41,388 bases of DNA, taken from IMG/VR virus record IMGVR_UViG_3300009593_000037, positions 1-41,388 of that record, one strand, 5' to 3'. This DNA is from a virus. This document shows positions 25,435 to 33,523 of this stretch, one piece after another (within the stretch, counting starts at the first letter, position 1; the number at the start of each line of letters is the position of its first letter). The notes beneath the pieces are model-generated. The model did no database searches, was not told the DNA's origin, and saw only the letters and a list, made by a program, of their open reading frames with translations. The translations under genes and the position numbers were made by a program.

Positions 25435-25453
25435 TTAGGGCCACGCTTAATAG
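25435..25453 (-). promoter_or_regulatory. Repeated promoter-like motif, copy A
   Basis: Minus-strand CTATTAAGCGTGGCCCTAA, matching copy B at 17 of 19 positions. It lies between the terminator at 25482-25537 and the 25104-25409 gene, 25 bp before its ATG. It does not match sigma70 -35/-10 consensus. Confidence 0.5.
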
Positions 25454-25481
25454 TAAATCGATATCCGTAAGACCTAACAAC

Positions 25482-25537
25482 AAAAAAAATGTAGAGTCCA
25501 GTAGCTGCACAGCGGGGGAACTGTGCAACTACCGGAC
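25482..25537 (-). terminator. Strong intrinsic terminator
   Basis: A 17-bp stem (25496-25512 with 25521-25537, two G-T pairs) with an 8-nt loop lies directly after the 25544-26140 gene. It is followed on the minus strand by eight T residues (25482-25489). A textbook Rho-independent terminator. Confidence 0.88.
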
Positions 25538-25543
25538 ATTTGA

Positions 25544-26140
25544 CTAGATGATCGATGAGCCGTTTGACTCTAGACCTTCTAGGATGTTCACACCATTGAA
25601 CTGTTCGGTGTGAGCGTGTTGAGCAACCTTCTCATTGAAGAAGTCCAATGTAGGTGGGTTAGTGTACTGCTCAGATGCTTGTGATTGCTGAATTGCGTAC
25701 ACAATAGTTGCTGTGACATCAACGCCAGCATCAACAAGTCCACTGTAATCATCAAGGAACTTCTTCCAGGTAGCGCTTTCGCCACCGACAATTTTACCAT
25801 CGGAGCCTGAGCCATATACGACCTCATAAGTCGAAGGTGCCTCGTCGCCATATTGCCATTTGCAAAAACCACCACGGATATTCCAAGGGTTGTTGCTTGT
25901 ACCGTTGTAACGGTGATTATGAACTTCCAGTAGATCTTTGACCGTATGCTCAAAGCCGGATTGTCCAGTAGTGACGTAACCAATAGTACGGTCAACATCA
26001 GTACGAGCTAATTGACTAGTGAGCCAATCGCTAAGAGAACGGACAACAGCGCCGTAGTTACGAACGCCATCCGTTCTGGGTGAATCATCAGTTGATGGGT
26101 AGAAGTACCTACAACCAATAAAATATACAAGATGAATCAT
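25544..26140 (-). CDS. Hypothetical protein, first gene of the leftward arm
   Basis: The 198-residue product begins MIHLVYFIGCRYFYPSTDDS. The start at 26140 is chosen for the perfect AAAGGAGG ribosome-binding site 6 bp before it; a longer frame to 26191 lacks one. The composition is soluble, with YVTTGQSGFEHTVKDLLEVH and NNPWNIRGGFCKWQYGDEAP, and no recognised catalytic motif. As the first leftward gene with its own strong terminator, it is probably expressed early and at a high level, like many phage host-takeover proteins (inference). Family unknown. Confidence 0.7.
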   Translation of the reverse strand: MIHLVYFIGCRYFYPSTDDSPRTDGVRNYGAVVRSLSDWLTSQLARTDVDRTIGYVTTGQSGFEHTVKDLLEVHNHRYNGTSNNPWNIRGGFCKWQYGDEAPSTYEVVYGSGSDGKIVGGESATWKKFLDDYSGLVDAGVDVTATIVYAIQQSQASEQYTNPPTLDFFNEKVAQHAHTEQFNGVNILEGLESNGSSII

Positions 26141-26185
26141 GTCATCCTCCTTTATCCTCGTATCTCGAGAACTTAACAACAAAAC

Positions 26186-26586
26186 AGGCATGCGCCTGCA
26201 TTGCTGTCAAGTCGGCAGCTCTGCTGGTTGATCGTTGATAAAAGAATTTAAGAAAGTTTTCGACAGGCTTACCGCACCGCAGCGTCACACCGAGGGGAAG
26301 TGACGACACACTTTGCGTGTCGTGATATGGCGGAACTTTGGGGCGAGAGCAGCTCCGCTGCGAAGCAACAAAGTCAGTGCCATATTACGACATCGGAAAC
26401 TCAATGCAGTTTATTGAGTTTCCGTCCGCAGGCGCAACGTGTGGCGGCACTTACCCGACGCTGCCATCGCCCTAGTACGGCGATGGCAGACAGTGTGACC
26501 GAGGAGCTGGAAAGCCCGAGAAAAGTTTCTTAAATTGTTTTAGCGACGGTCAACAATCCGACTTGACGGCGGAAAGGCGTATGCCT
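26186..26586 (+). ncRNA. Candidate large structured RNA or cruciform element, 401 nt
   Basis: The ends pair over long range: 26186-26197 with 26575-26586 (12 pairs), 26206-26215 with 26558-26567 (10 perfect pairs), and 26227-26261 with 26520-26554 (32 of 35 positions, no bulge). GGCTT 26266-26270 with 26512-26516 and GTCACAC 26284-26290 with 26493-26499 continue the trunk. Branches are hairpins 26303-26323 (7 bp), an arm 26324-26386 with inner stems, 26394-26424 (12 bp perfect), 26426-26447 and 26461-26489 (11 bp perfect). Three differences between the two trunk strands are G-U pairs on the plus strand but would be A-C mismatches on the minus strand, which favours a plus-strand RNA. No plausible gene lies here. 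It resembles none of tRNA, tmRNA or RNase P RNA. A replication-origin or packaging DNA structure is the main alternative. Confidence 0.65.
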
Positions 26587-26591
26587 ATAAT
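26563..26591 (+). promoter_or_regulatory. Sigma70-like promoter for the rightward arm
   Basis: TTGACG (26563-26568), a 17-bp spacer and perfect TATAAT (26586-26591). The start would be near 26598, reading toward the endonuclease VII and terminase genes. The -35 lies inside the 3' strand of the structured element, so folding and promoter use could affect each other. Confidence 0.75.
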
Positions 26592-26639
26592 CTCGTGGCA
26601 ACACACGCTTACCAGAAAAGGTGGTGACGTATCACCAAC

Positions 26640-26713
26640 TTGAACCAGCGCAAACAAGACAGCGTTGCACTGTCCGGTGGAGTCGGCGCTGGTTCAAAGG
26701 GTGGGTGGGTGGG
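26640..26713 (+). other. Long hairpin followed by perfect G-quadruplex motif
   Basis: TTGAACCAGCGC (26640-26651) pairs perfectly with 26686-26697, with an inner GACAG/CTGTC stem (26658-26662 with 26670-26674). One base later comes GGGTGGGTGGGTGGG (26699-26713), four G3 tracts with single-T loops, the arrangement known to form very stable parallel quadruplexes. It would be in the leader of the rightward transcript. Beyond it, 26714-26815 holds only a small CCTATT/AATAGG hairpin and G- and C-rich tracts. Confidence 0.8.
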
Positions 26714-26815
26714 ATAGGCCCTGTACCTATTTAACGCTGAATAGGGGGGTATACTATCAACGTGTCTACCCAAGGGAGGGGTGTACAGCACTCTATCCCC
26801 CCTCTCCCTATATAG

Positions 26816-27304
26816 ATGCGTTTTGGTGTTGGGGTTGCTTTTTTTCTGTCCCTGAAGTATGTTCTAGGGGTGGCTACTTCTGATTTTCATAATAAGAAAT
26901 TAAAATTTTGTAGGTATTGTAAGGAGTGGGTAACTGAGTATAAGGATAATCAGACGTATTGTGATCCTTGTTGGAAGGTGTATAAGCGCCGTCAGTATCA
27001 TATTGCTAAGCATAAGCCTCGTTTGATGGCTGCTCAGGGGTCTAAGTGTGCTATTTGTGAGGCTGATTTTACGTATATGGCGACTGGGAAGATTCATGTG
27101 GATCATTTGCATGGTGATCGGTATTTGATTCGTGGGTTGTTGTGTTTGCATTGCAATTCTGTGTTGGGGCATTCCTTGGATCGCCCCGATGTTTTGCGGA
27201 AGGCTGCTGATTATTTGGAGGCTACTGAGGCTCGTCCTTTGGAAGATATTTTAGAAGAGCTTGATCGTAAGGAATCTATGAGTAAACTTAAGGGTGTATT
27301 CTAG
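26816..27304 (+). CDS. Recombination endonuclease VII-like HNH nuclease
   Basis: The product has a zinc-ribbon start (FCRYCKEW, TYCDPCWK) and an endonuclease VII/HNH core: CAICEADF, IHVDHLHGDRYLIRGLLC and LHCNSVLGH, followed by a helix (ADYLE). These enzymes cut branched DNA and are often encoded beside terminases, where they act in packaging. The ATG at 26816 has no clear ribosome-binding site, and a GTG at 26870 would start closer to the first CxxC. Codons are markedly G- and T-rich compared with late genes downstream. Nuclease call firm; start uncertain. Confidence 0.82.
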   Translation: MRFGVGVAFFLSLKYVLGVATSDFHNKKLKFCRYCKEWVTEYKDNQTYCDPCWKVYKRRQYHIAKHKPRLMAAQGSKCAICEADFTYMATGKIHVDHLHGDRYLIRGLLCLHCNSVLGHSLDRPDVLRKAADYLEATEARPLEDILEELDRKESMSKLKGVF

Positions 27305-27316
27305 TTAAGGAGAATT

Positions 27317-27604
27317 ATGGCCGTTCATGGCGAAGATAATGCGCTGAGTACTGCACGTGAGGTTGTTTGGACTGCTACGCAAGCTGCATCTATTGATCAT
27401 CCTAATCTTGTTTGGATTGAGAATAAAGATGGCTCTATTGAGATAACTGTTGGTGGCGCTGATGTTGCTGATGATTCTAAGGGTTTGACGTTAGCTGCTG
27501 GTGCGACATTGGGTCCTTTTACGTTGACTCAGCCAGGTGAAGAACTTTATGCTATTGCAGCATCTGGTACACCTAGTGTTAAAATATTTGTAACAGGAGT
27601 TTAA
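27317..27604 (+). CDS. Small beta-rich structural-type protein, 95 residues
   Basis: The product (MAVHGEDNALSTAREVVWTA, then SIEITVGGADVADDSKGLTL and SVKIFVTGV) looks like a short beta-sandwich rich in Ala, Gly and Thr, as in small virion decoration or fibre-base proteins. AAGGAGAATT precedes the ATG. It lies immediately upstream of the tiny basic gene and the terminase. The family is not recognised and a virion role is an inference from composition and position. Confidence 0.6.
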   Translation: MAVHGEDNALSTAREVVWTATQAASIDHPNLVWIENKDGSIEITVGGADVADDSKGLTLAAGATLGPFTLTQPGEELYAIAASGTPSVKIFVTGV

Positions 27605-27605
27605 T

Positions 27606-27710
27606 ATGCCTAAAGTCGGAGGAAAAAAATACCCTTATACAAAGAAGGGTAAAGCTCAAGCTAAAAAAGCTAGAAGCAAAATGAACAGTGGTAAGAAACG
27701 ACGATCTTAA
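27606..27710 (+). CDS. Tiny highly basic protein, 34 residues
   Basis: It begins MPKVGGKKYPYTKKGKAQAK and ends SGKKRRS, with about 40 percent Lys and Arg. The MPKVG-KK-PYT-KGK start is one I associate with a small protein common in marine phages, placed near terminase or structural genes and of unknown role. Nucleic-acid binding during packaging is plausible. It starts right after the upstream stop and overlaps the terminase start by 23 bp. Confidence 0.7.
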   Translation: MPKVGGKKYPYTKKGKAQAKKARSKMNSGKKRRS

Positions 27711-29436
27711 TTATGAGGAGCTTTTAGAGCTTCTTGACTATGCGACACCTGAAGAAACTAAGTATATTGAGCATTTGCTTTCGGCACGTGTTGCTCTTGC
27801 GTCTCCTTTGGATTATGCCTGCTATGTATCGCCTCAAACAATACGGTACAAGCATGTGCAGGTTGTGTCCGATTATATCCAAGCGCTTTGCGAGTTCAGA
27901 CTATATCACTCTGGTCCAGGCCCAAAGGCGGATTGGTTCTATCGAACGGAAGAAGGAACGTACCCAGTAGAAGGCCCTGATGAGCTTCGTGTTTTTTTAA
28001 GTGGCGAGGAGGGCGGTGGAGTCTTAGAATTTTTCGGGCTTCATCCTGACACTGGTGAGAGAGTTGTTTTTCGGCTGGGCCTTTCAGCGCCCCCTCGTCA
28101 CGGCAAATCTTGGATTACTACCTTACATACGCCTGGCTGGTATTTGTCTAGGTGGCCTGATCGAAAGCAGGCTATAGTTACGTACTCTGATGAGTTTTCT
28201 TGGGAATGGGGCGAGCAGATTAATCGTCAGTTGGATGAGAGGAATGGTTTTGTTAAAACAAAAGGAAACAGGCAACTTATCAGAGAAACCGAAAGGCTTG
28301 GTGAATTACGATTTGCTGGTGTGGGGGGTAAGCTTACTGGTACTGGGTATCATTTTGGGCTTATTGATGACCCTTTTAAAAACTCTGAAGAGGCACTTTC
28401 ACAAGTAGCTAGGGACTCTAAGGACAATTGGTATGGGTCTGTTTGGTTAACTCGTAAAGAACCTATGGCTGTCGAGGTGGTGATGTTTACTCGGTGGCAT
28501 GAGGATGATCTATCTGGTCGTAGGATCTATGAACCTGAATCGACTGTGCCTCGTGAGGATTGGTGCATTTTGGAAATGCCGGCTATTGCATTTGATACAG
28601 AGTATTTTCCTAGAGAAGATTATAAAGATGTTATTGACAGAAAGCCTGGCGAGGCTCTTTGCCCTGCTCGTAAGACGTTAACTGAGTTAGAGCAGATCCG
28701 TATTGACGATCCGTTGTGGTTTGAAGCCATGTATCAAGGAAATCCTTCTTTGGAAGCTGGCGGTATTTTATCTCCCCCTTATCACCATTGGACAGATGCT
28801 GGTTCTCAGTACCGTTTAGAGCTTATTGATGGCGAAGCTTTAATGATTCCTAAAAGACATTGTGAACGGTATGCCGTTATTGACTTAGCAGCATCGATTA
28901 AAACTTGGGCTGACTGGAGTGTGTTGTCAGTTTGGGATTGGCATAGGGATTCACAGAATTTAATCCTTGTCCATGTTGATCGTAGGCGTGTTGAGTCTTC
29001 TCGACATATTACGTGGGCGCAAGGATTGTGCAGGCAATGGGATGTCCAAATGTTGGGGATAGAAGAAAGGACTTTTGGCTTGACTCTTATTCAGCATTTT
29101 CAGCGTGCCGGTGGGTTTTACGTCAGGCCTCTTTTCCCGAAGGATCGAGATAAGGTCCAAAGAGCCATTCCTTATGGCGCTGGAATAACAAACCAGCAAG
29201 TTTGGTTTCCCAAAGCTGCTTCTTGGCTGTATATTTGGGAACAGGAACATAGGAACTTTCCAAATGCAAAACATGATGACATGGTAGATACTGGAGCGTA
29301 TGCGTGGGAGATGACTCGTTCGATGCCTGCGTATGCCCCTGCGAGGAAGAAAGCGCCTACAATCGAAGATCTATGCTGGCAACAGCTAGAAGAAAAAGCA
29401 AAAGAACCAGATAACTGGTCAATTATGATGAGGTAA
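27688..29436 (+). CDS. terL: Terminase large subunit
   Basis: The 582-residue motor and nuclease packages DNA into the prohead. Walker A is APPRHGKS (134-141) and Walker B is FGLIDD (223-228). The C-terminal RNase H-like nuclease shows VIDLAAS (D399), LGIEERT (E459/E460) and KHDDMVD (D530, D531, D534). The N-terminus (LNYEELLELLDYATPEETKY) is typical of these terminases, which supports the GTG start at 27688 inside the upstream basic gene, although no good ribosome-binding site is seen. Followed closely by a small gene and the portal. Confidence 0.95.
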   Translation: MVRNDDLNYEELLELLDYATPEETKYIEHLLSARVALASPLDYACYVSPQTIRYKHVQVVSDYIQALCEFRLYHSGPGPKADWFYRTEEGTYPVEGPDELRVFLSGEEGGGVLEFFGLHPDTGERVVFRLGLSAPPRHGKSWITTLHTPGWYLSRWPDRKQAIVTYSDEFSWEWGEQINRQLDERNGFVKTKGNRQLIRETERLGELRFAGVGGKLTGTGYHFGLIDDPFKNSEEALSQVARDSKDNWYGSVWLTRKEPMAVEVVMFTRWHEDDLSGRRIYEPESTVPREDWCILEMPAIAFDTEYFPREDYKDVIDRKPGEALCPARKTLTELEQIRIDDPLWFEAMYQGNPSLEAGGILSPPYHHWTDAGSQYRLELIDGEALMIPKRHCERYAVIDLAASIKTWADWSVLSVWDWHRDSQNLILVHVDRRRVESSRHITWAQGLCRQWDVQMLGIEERTFGLTLIQHFQRAGGFYVRPLFPKDRDKVQRAIPYGAGITNQQVWFPKAASWLYIWEQEHRNFPNAKHDDMVDTGAYAWEMTRSMPAYAPARKKAPTIEDLCWQQLEEKAKEPDNWSIMMR

Positions 29437-29438
29437 TT

Positions 29439-29759
29439 ATGTTTAGGTTAATAGAAGGTGGAGACTTTGGCATGGAAAGTGCTAATGTTGGGTTGTGCTA
29501 CGTGACGTTCTTGACAAAACAAGATGACGATGCTGGAATTTTTAGAGGTCCTGCAATAGAGGAAGAAGGTTTCTTAGATGTTTCTGTAAGTTGTATAACT
29601 GATGCTGCGCAACAAGTGGGGTGGAAATCACCGGAGTCAGTTGCAAAGTTAGAAATAGAATATCGTGATCTATTAAAAATCCATACAAAATTAACTAAAG
29701 ACTATACAAAGTTAGAAAAAGCGCTAAATTTAGTTAAGGAAGTTCAAAAGAGTAAATAA
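29439..29759 (+). CDS. Hypothetical protein with C-terminal coiled coil, 106 residues
   Basis: The N-terminal half is beta-like (SANVGLCYVTFLTKQDDDAG) and the C-terminal half is a coiled coil (EYRDLLKIHTKLTKDYTKLE). GAGG precedes the ATG. The stop overlaps the portal start (TAATG), so it is coupled to the portal. Position suggests a packaging or portal accessory factor; no family is recognised. Confidence 0.6.
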   Translation: MFRLIEGGDFGMESANVGLCYVTFLTKQDDDAGIFRGPAIEEEGFLDVSVSCITDAAQQVGWKSPESVAKLEIEYRDLLKIHTKLTKDYTKLEKALNLVKEVQKSK

Positions 29760-31705
29760 TGGCAAAACCTAAAACAGAGGTAGAAGAAATATACGAAGAG
29801 TCTGTAAAGCATATTATGGGCCCTCTTCGCAGTTACTGGTTAAATCATGCGTTTGTTCGTGGTTTACAATGGCTACGTTGGAATACTGCAGTAACTCGTT
29901 TAAGCGAACAGGTCGAAGATAGGGACAGGGTACAAGCTGTCTTTAATAAAATGCGAGCAAACCAACGTACAATAATAGCTAATTTGACTCAAAGAGAGCT
30001 TAAGTTCGAGATCACTCCTACAGGTCCAGATGACGAATCTATTAGAGCTTCACGTTTAGGAGAAGGGATTCTAAGAGATTTACATAATTCCCAAAGATGG
30101 GAAGTCATTAGAGAAGAACATATGGCTGGCGTTTGCAAAGGTGGGACTGGGGCACTAATGGTTGAAATAGATCCTGATTCTAAAATGCCTACTGTAAAGC
30201 CATTGTCTTTAGCTGAGTTTATGGTAGAGCCAGGCTCTAGAAATGCTGAGACAGCTCGTTGGTGTATCAAAGTTGAGGCTCTTCCTCCTAAAACTGTTAA
30301 AGCACTTTTTGGGATGCGGAAAGAGCCACCTGCTGATGCCCATGCAGGTTTAGCTCCTTTTCAACATAGGATGCTGCATCATAGTTGGGGCAGCAATAGC
30401 ACAATGCCAGAACTTACAAAAGTTCTTACGTATTATGAACGTCCAATAGGTAAAAGCAAAGGTGGTTTTCAAGTTGTCATTGATGGGAAAGTCGTGCAAA
30501 AAGGTGCATGGCCGTTTCCTTTTGAGGACCGTTTGAATATTACCGTTGCACGTGAAACTGTTGAGGAAAATCAATGGTGGGGCACTACCTACATGGATGA
30601 CGTGCGTAAGGTTCAAGTTATTTTAAATGGGATATGGTCAGGCATAGCTGAACATGCTAAAGAACTTGGCACTATTCGGGCTTTGTTCCCTGCTAGTGCT
30701 GAACCGTTTGTAGAGGAAATGACGGATAAGCCAGGTTTTCAACCTTGGCCTGATGGTGTGGATTTGCCCGAATACCTTGAACAGCCACAGATGCGACCTT
30801 GGTATGAACAAGTTATAGATAGAGCAAGTATGATGATTGATGACATCATGGGAGTGCATGATGTTTCTCGTGGATTAGCACCTCCTAACATTGAGTCGGG
30901 AACTGGATTATCCATCTTGGCAGAAAATGACACGTCTCCCACAGGTCGTCTGATAAAGGAGACGGCTCGATGTTGGAGGGAAGTAGCCCAAATGTCTTTG
31001 CAGATCTACCAAAAGACGCAAACCTCAACAAGAACGATTACTGTTGATACAGGTTTTGGGCCTGAAAGGTTTCCTCATAAAGGTTCTGATTTATCTGCAG
31101 AGTTTGATGTAAGACTCCCTCCAGAAGGAATTAGCCCTCGATCTCGTATAGGCATGATTCAGCAAGCTGATAAAATGCTTCAATTAGGGTTGATTCAATC
31201 CCCTGCGCAGTACATACGAATAGCGGAACTGCCAGGTTCTGAGGACCTAATTGCTGGGATTTCTCCAGCTACTCATAAAGCTCGTCGTGAAAATTCTGAT
31301 TTAGCTAGAGGGCAGATAACAAATCCTGAGTGGCACAAGGAAGATGATCATCAAGTACATATTGCTGAACATCGTGCCTTTATGTCTACTCAAAGATGGG
31401 AATTATTACCTGAACGTATCCAGAAGTTATATCAAGATCACGTTCAAATGCATCAGAACTTCCAAGCTGAAAATAGAGCTAAGGAAATTCAAATGGCTGG
31501 CATGGAAGCAAGGGCAGAACAAGCTAGCGGACCAATGGATATGAGCGCTATGGGTGGACCCCCTAATCAGCAAAGACAAGGACCTCCCCCTGCGCCTCCG
31601 TCCACACCCACAGGGGGAGGTCCGGCTGAAATGGCAGCAGGTATTCCTCCAGAAGGTGGCGGAGAAATGGGGATTGATCAAACAATAGAAGCAATGATGG
31701 GATAA
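29759..31705 (+). CDS. Portal protein
   Basis: The 648-residue protein follows the terminase and precedes the scaffold, the standard portal position. The N-terminus contains RDRVQAVFNKMRANQRTIIA and FEITPTGPDDESIRASRLGE, patterns typical of P22-like and related podovirus-type portals. SLAEFMVEPGSRNAETARW and IDDIMGVHDVSRGLAP lie in the core. The C-terminus is rich in Gln, Gly and Pro (MGGPPNQQRQGPPPAPPSTP), probably disordered. It forms the dodecameric DNA channel at one capsid vertex. Confidence 0.85.
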   Translation: MAKPKTEVEEIYEESVKHIMGPLRSYWLNHAFVRGLQWLRWNTAVTRLSEQVEDRDRVQAVFNKMRANQRTIIANLTQRELKFEITPTGPDDESIRASRLGEGILRDLHNSQRWEVIREEHMAGVCKGGTGALMVEIDPDSKMPTVKPLSLAEFMVEPGSRNAETARWCIKVEALPPKTVKALFGMRKEPPADAHAGLAPFQHRMLHHSWGSNSTMPELTKVLTYYERPIGKSKGGFQVVIDGKVVQKGAWPFPFEDRLNITVARETVEENQWWGTTYMDDVRKVQVILNGIWSGIAEHAKELGTIRALFPASAEPFVEEMTDKPGFQPWPDGVDLPEYLEQPQMRPWYEQVIDRASMMIDDIMGVHDVSRGLAPPNIESGTGLSILAENDTSPTGRLIKETARCWREVAQMSLQIYQKTQTSTRTITVDTGFGPERFPHKGSDLSAEFDVRLPPEGISPRSRIGMIQQADKMLQLGLIQSPAQYIRIAELPGSEDLIAGISPATHKARRENSDLARGQITNPEWHKEDDHQVHIAEHRAFMSTQRWELLPERIQKLYQDHVQMHQNFQAENRAKEIQMAGMEARAEQASGPMDMSAMGGPPNQQRQGPPPAPPSTPTGGGPAEMAAGIPPEGGGEMGIDQTIEAMMG

Positions 31706-31707
31706 AT

Positions 31708-32496
31708 GTGGCAGATTATGAAAGAGAAATAAAGAAACTACGTGAAGAAGCTGCTAGATATAGGACTCAATTAGCTCCTTATAAAAAAGCTTTTGGTAGT
31801 ATGGACAATGATGCGATAGAATGGTTATTACGTTCTGTCGAATTAGTTTCAGAAGATCCTAGCGAAGCAGGTAGAAGGTTTGCTACGCTAGCTTATGGAA
31901 ATCTTGGTGATAGAGAATTTAAAAACTGGATTCAAGATGTAGTCTATGACGGTGACGTTGTAGAAGAAGATTATGATCATAATGAAGATCATGAAGGAGA
32001 AGAAATGGAAATGGAAACAGATGAAAGCAACTCTAACGATATGCCTGAATGGGCAAAAAATTTAGAGGAACGTGTCACAGGAGTAGTTCAGGCTGTGGAG
32101 CAACAAAGTCAAGAACGTGTTGCTAGCGCTGAACGAAAAGAACAATTTAAAGTAATTAACGACACTGTTACACGACTTGGTTATGATTCAGATTCTTGGC
32201 AAGGAAAAATGCTTCTTCAAGTAGCAAGTAATGAAGTTGACGCTCAAGAAGATATTGTTACTCGATTAGAAAAAGCTGCTTCAATAGTTCAAGAGCGACT
32301 TGGGGATAAAGCTCCAAGTAACGATACTGTTCAAATCGGAGAAGCTTCGATACCAAATGAAGAGATTGAAGTTCCAGCCACTGGAGGTCAAGTAGGTGGT
32401 GGAGGTATCCCTAATGTAAATTCAGATACTCCTTCTACTTTTGGTGATGCTGACGAAGCTTTAATGAATCTTATGAAAAGTCAAGTCGGACAATGA
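31708..32496 (+). CDS. Capsid scaffolding protein
   Basis: The 262-residue, strongly acidic protein starts with a coiled coil (EREIKKLREEAARYRTQLAP). It has an acidic middle (YDHNEDHEGEEMEMETDESN), a second helical region and a Gly-rich linker, and ends with a helix (EALMNLMKSQVGQ). This composition and the place between portal and later capsid genes fit an internal scaffold for prohead assembly. It starts at GTG two bases after the portal stop, and its stop overlaps the endolysin start (ATGA). Confidence 0.75.
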   Translation: MADYEREIKKLREEAARYRTQLAPYKKAFGSMDNDAIEWLLRSVELVSEDPSEAGRRFATLAYGNLGDREFKNWIQDVVYDGDVVEEDYDHNEDHEGEEMEMETDESNSNDMPEWAKNLEERVTGVVQAVEQQSQERVASAERKEQFKVINDTVTRLGYDSDSWQGKMLLQVASNEVDAQEDIVTRLEKAASIVQERLGDKAPSNDTVQIGEASIPNEEIEVPATGGQVGGGGIPNVNSDTPSTFGDADEALMNLMKSQVGQ

Positions 32497-33254
32497 GTAT
32501 TCCTACCGCTGGCAACTGGGTGAGATTAAAAGAATTACATCCTAAGATGAAATATCGTCTTGAGAAATTCTTTGCCGACCCACGTATCAGGGGTAAAGTT
32601 GTGGTTAGTTCAGGTGTACGTACCTATGCTCAGCAAAAAGACTTATATCGACGCTACAAGGCAGGAACTTTCCCGAATCTCGTAGCGAATCCAGACCGAA
32701 AATTCGGCGGAGGATTCCAAGGGTCGTGGCATATGCAGCAGCCCCATCATCCTGAAGGGGCCTATGGGTTTGCTGTTGATTTTAGAGTAATTGGCAACAT
32801 TACCACAGGTACGATCAATAAAGTGGCTAAAGAGTATGGCCTAGTTAAAACTGTACCTTCAGAGTGGTGGCATCACCAAGCTTATGGATACCGTCATGAT
32901 ACTAAGAAGTATGATTGGTACCCAGCTCCTGCGCTTGAAGGAAAGAAAGAAAAGAAAGCACAAGTTGGAGCTACCATAATGGCGAAAACAGATCAACGTT
33001 CTGCTTTTGAATATATTGGTGAAGCCATGAAAACAGTGGTACGTAAAGGCGCTAAAGGGCCTGAAGTTGAGTTAATACAAAACCGCCTTGCTAACAAAGG
33101 ATATAGATTAACTAAATATCCATCTCGCAATACTGGCGTTGACGGCCACTTCGGATGGTATACTCTTAGAGCGTTAAAGCAATTTCAGAAAAAATCTGGA
33201 TTAAAGGCAGATGGAATATGTGGGCCGAAAACATGGAAGGCACTTATGTCATGA
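32493..33254 (+). CDS. Endolysin: M15 peptidase plus peptidoglycan-binding domain
   Basis: The N-terminal domain has SSGVRTYAQQKDLYRRY, then SWHMQQPHHPEGAYGFAVDF and WWHHQAYG, giving the His/Asp/His zinc site of VanY/L-Ala-D-Glu-type M15 peptidases. The C-terminal domain (VRKGAKGPEVELIQNRLANK, VDGHFGWYTLRALKQFQKK, DGICGPKTWKAL) is a classic PG_binding_1 repeat. It cleaves peptide cross-links in the host wall at lysis. There is no signal peptide, so release needs the holin encoded next, whose start overlaps its stop. Confidence 0.93.
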   Translation: MSIPTAGNWVRLKELHPKMKYRLEKFFADPRIRGKVVVSSGVRTYAQQKDLYRRYKAGTFPNLVANPDRKFGGGFQGSWHMQQPHHPEGAYGFAVDFRVIGNITTGTINKVAKEYGLVKTVPSEWWHHQAYGYRHDTKKYDWYPAPALEGKKEKKAQVGATIMAKTDQRSAFEYIGEAMKTVVRKGAKGPEVELIQNRLANKGYRLTKYPSRNTGVDGHFGWYTLRALKQFQKKSGLKADGICGPKTWKALMS

Positions 33255-33523
33255 AGAGAATAGATTATAAAGATATGGGCGAAAGAGTTGTAGCTACTTT
33301 TCTTCAAGCCTGTGGTGGTACTTTAGGCACTAATTCAGTGATAGATATGGGTGTAACAGAATGGAAACTTATACTTGCTAGTGGATGCGCTGCAGTATTA
33401 AGTTTGCTCAAAGGATACGCAGCATCAATTCTAGGGAAGGACGGATCTAGCTCGGTGTATACACGAGTGGAACCAGACGAGTCCGACTTGGAAGAGATGT
33501 ATGGCGAGGTTGACGCTTACTAA
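33251..33523 (+). CDS. Holin, r1t-type
   Basis: The 90-residue protein starts at the ATGA overlap with the endolysin stop; a longer frame from 33218 has no support. It contains [20 protein letters not shown] and the hydrophobic [20 protein letters not shown], with an acidic, charged tail ([17 protein letters not shown]). The ERVVATFLQ start and the LSLLKG helix end match r1t-like holins common in actinophages. It permeabilises the membrane to release the endolysin. Two membrane segments are likely. Confidence 0.82.
   Translation: MKRIDYKDMGERVVATFLQACGGTLGTNSVIDMGVTEWKLILASGCAAVLSLLKGYAASILGKDGSSSVYTRVEPDESDLEEMYGEVDAY

Noticed and set aside
26300-26533. 77-codon plus-strand open frame in the structured element
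   Set aside because: No ribosome-binding site, no protein-like composition, and the sequence is fully explained by base-paired stems. It also crosses several perfect hairpins.
26186-26586. Miniature inverted-repeat transposable element
   Set aside because: Terminal repeats are long and imperfect, but there is no target-site duplication and the interior has its own organised hairpins. Kept only as a weak alternative.
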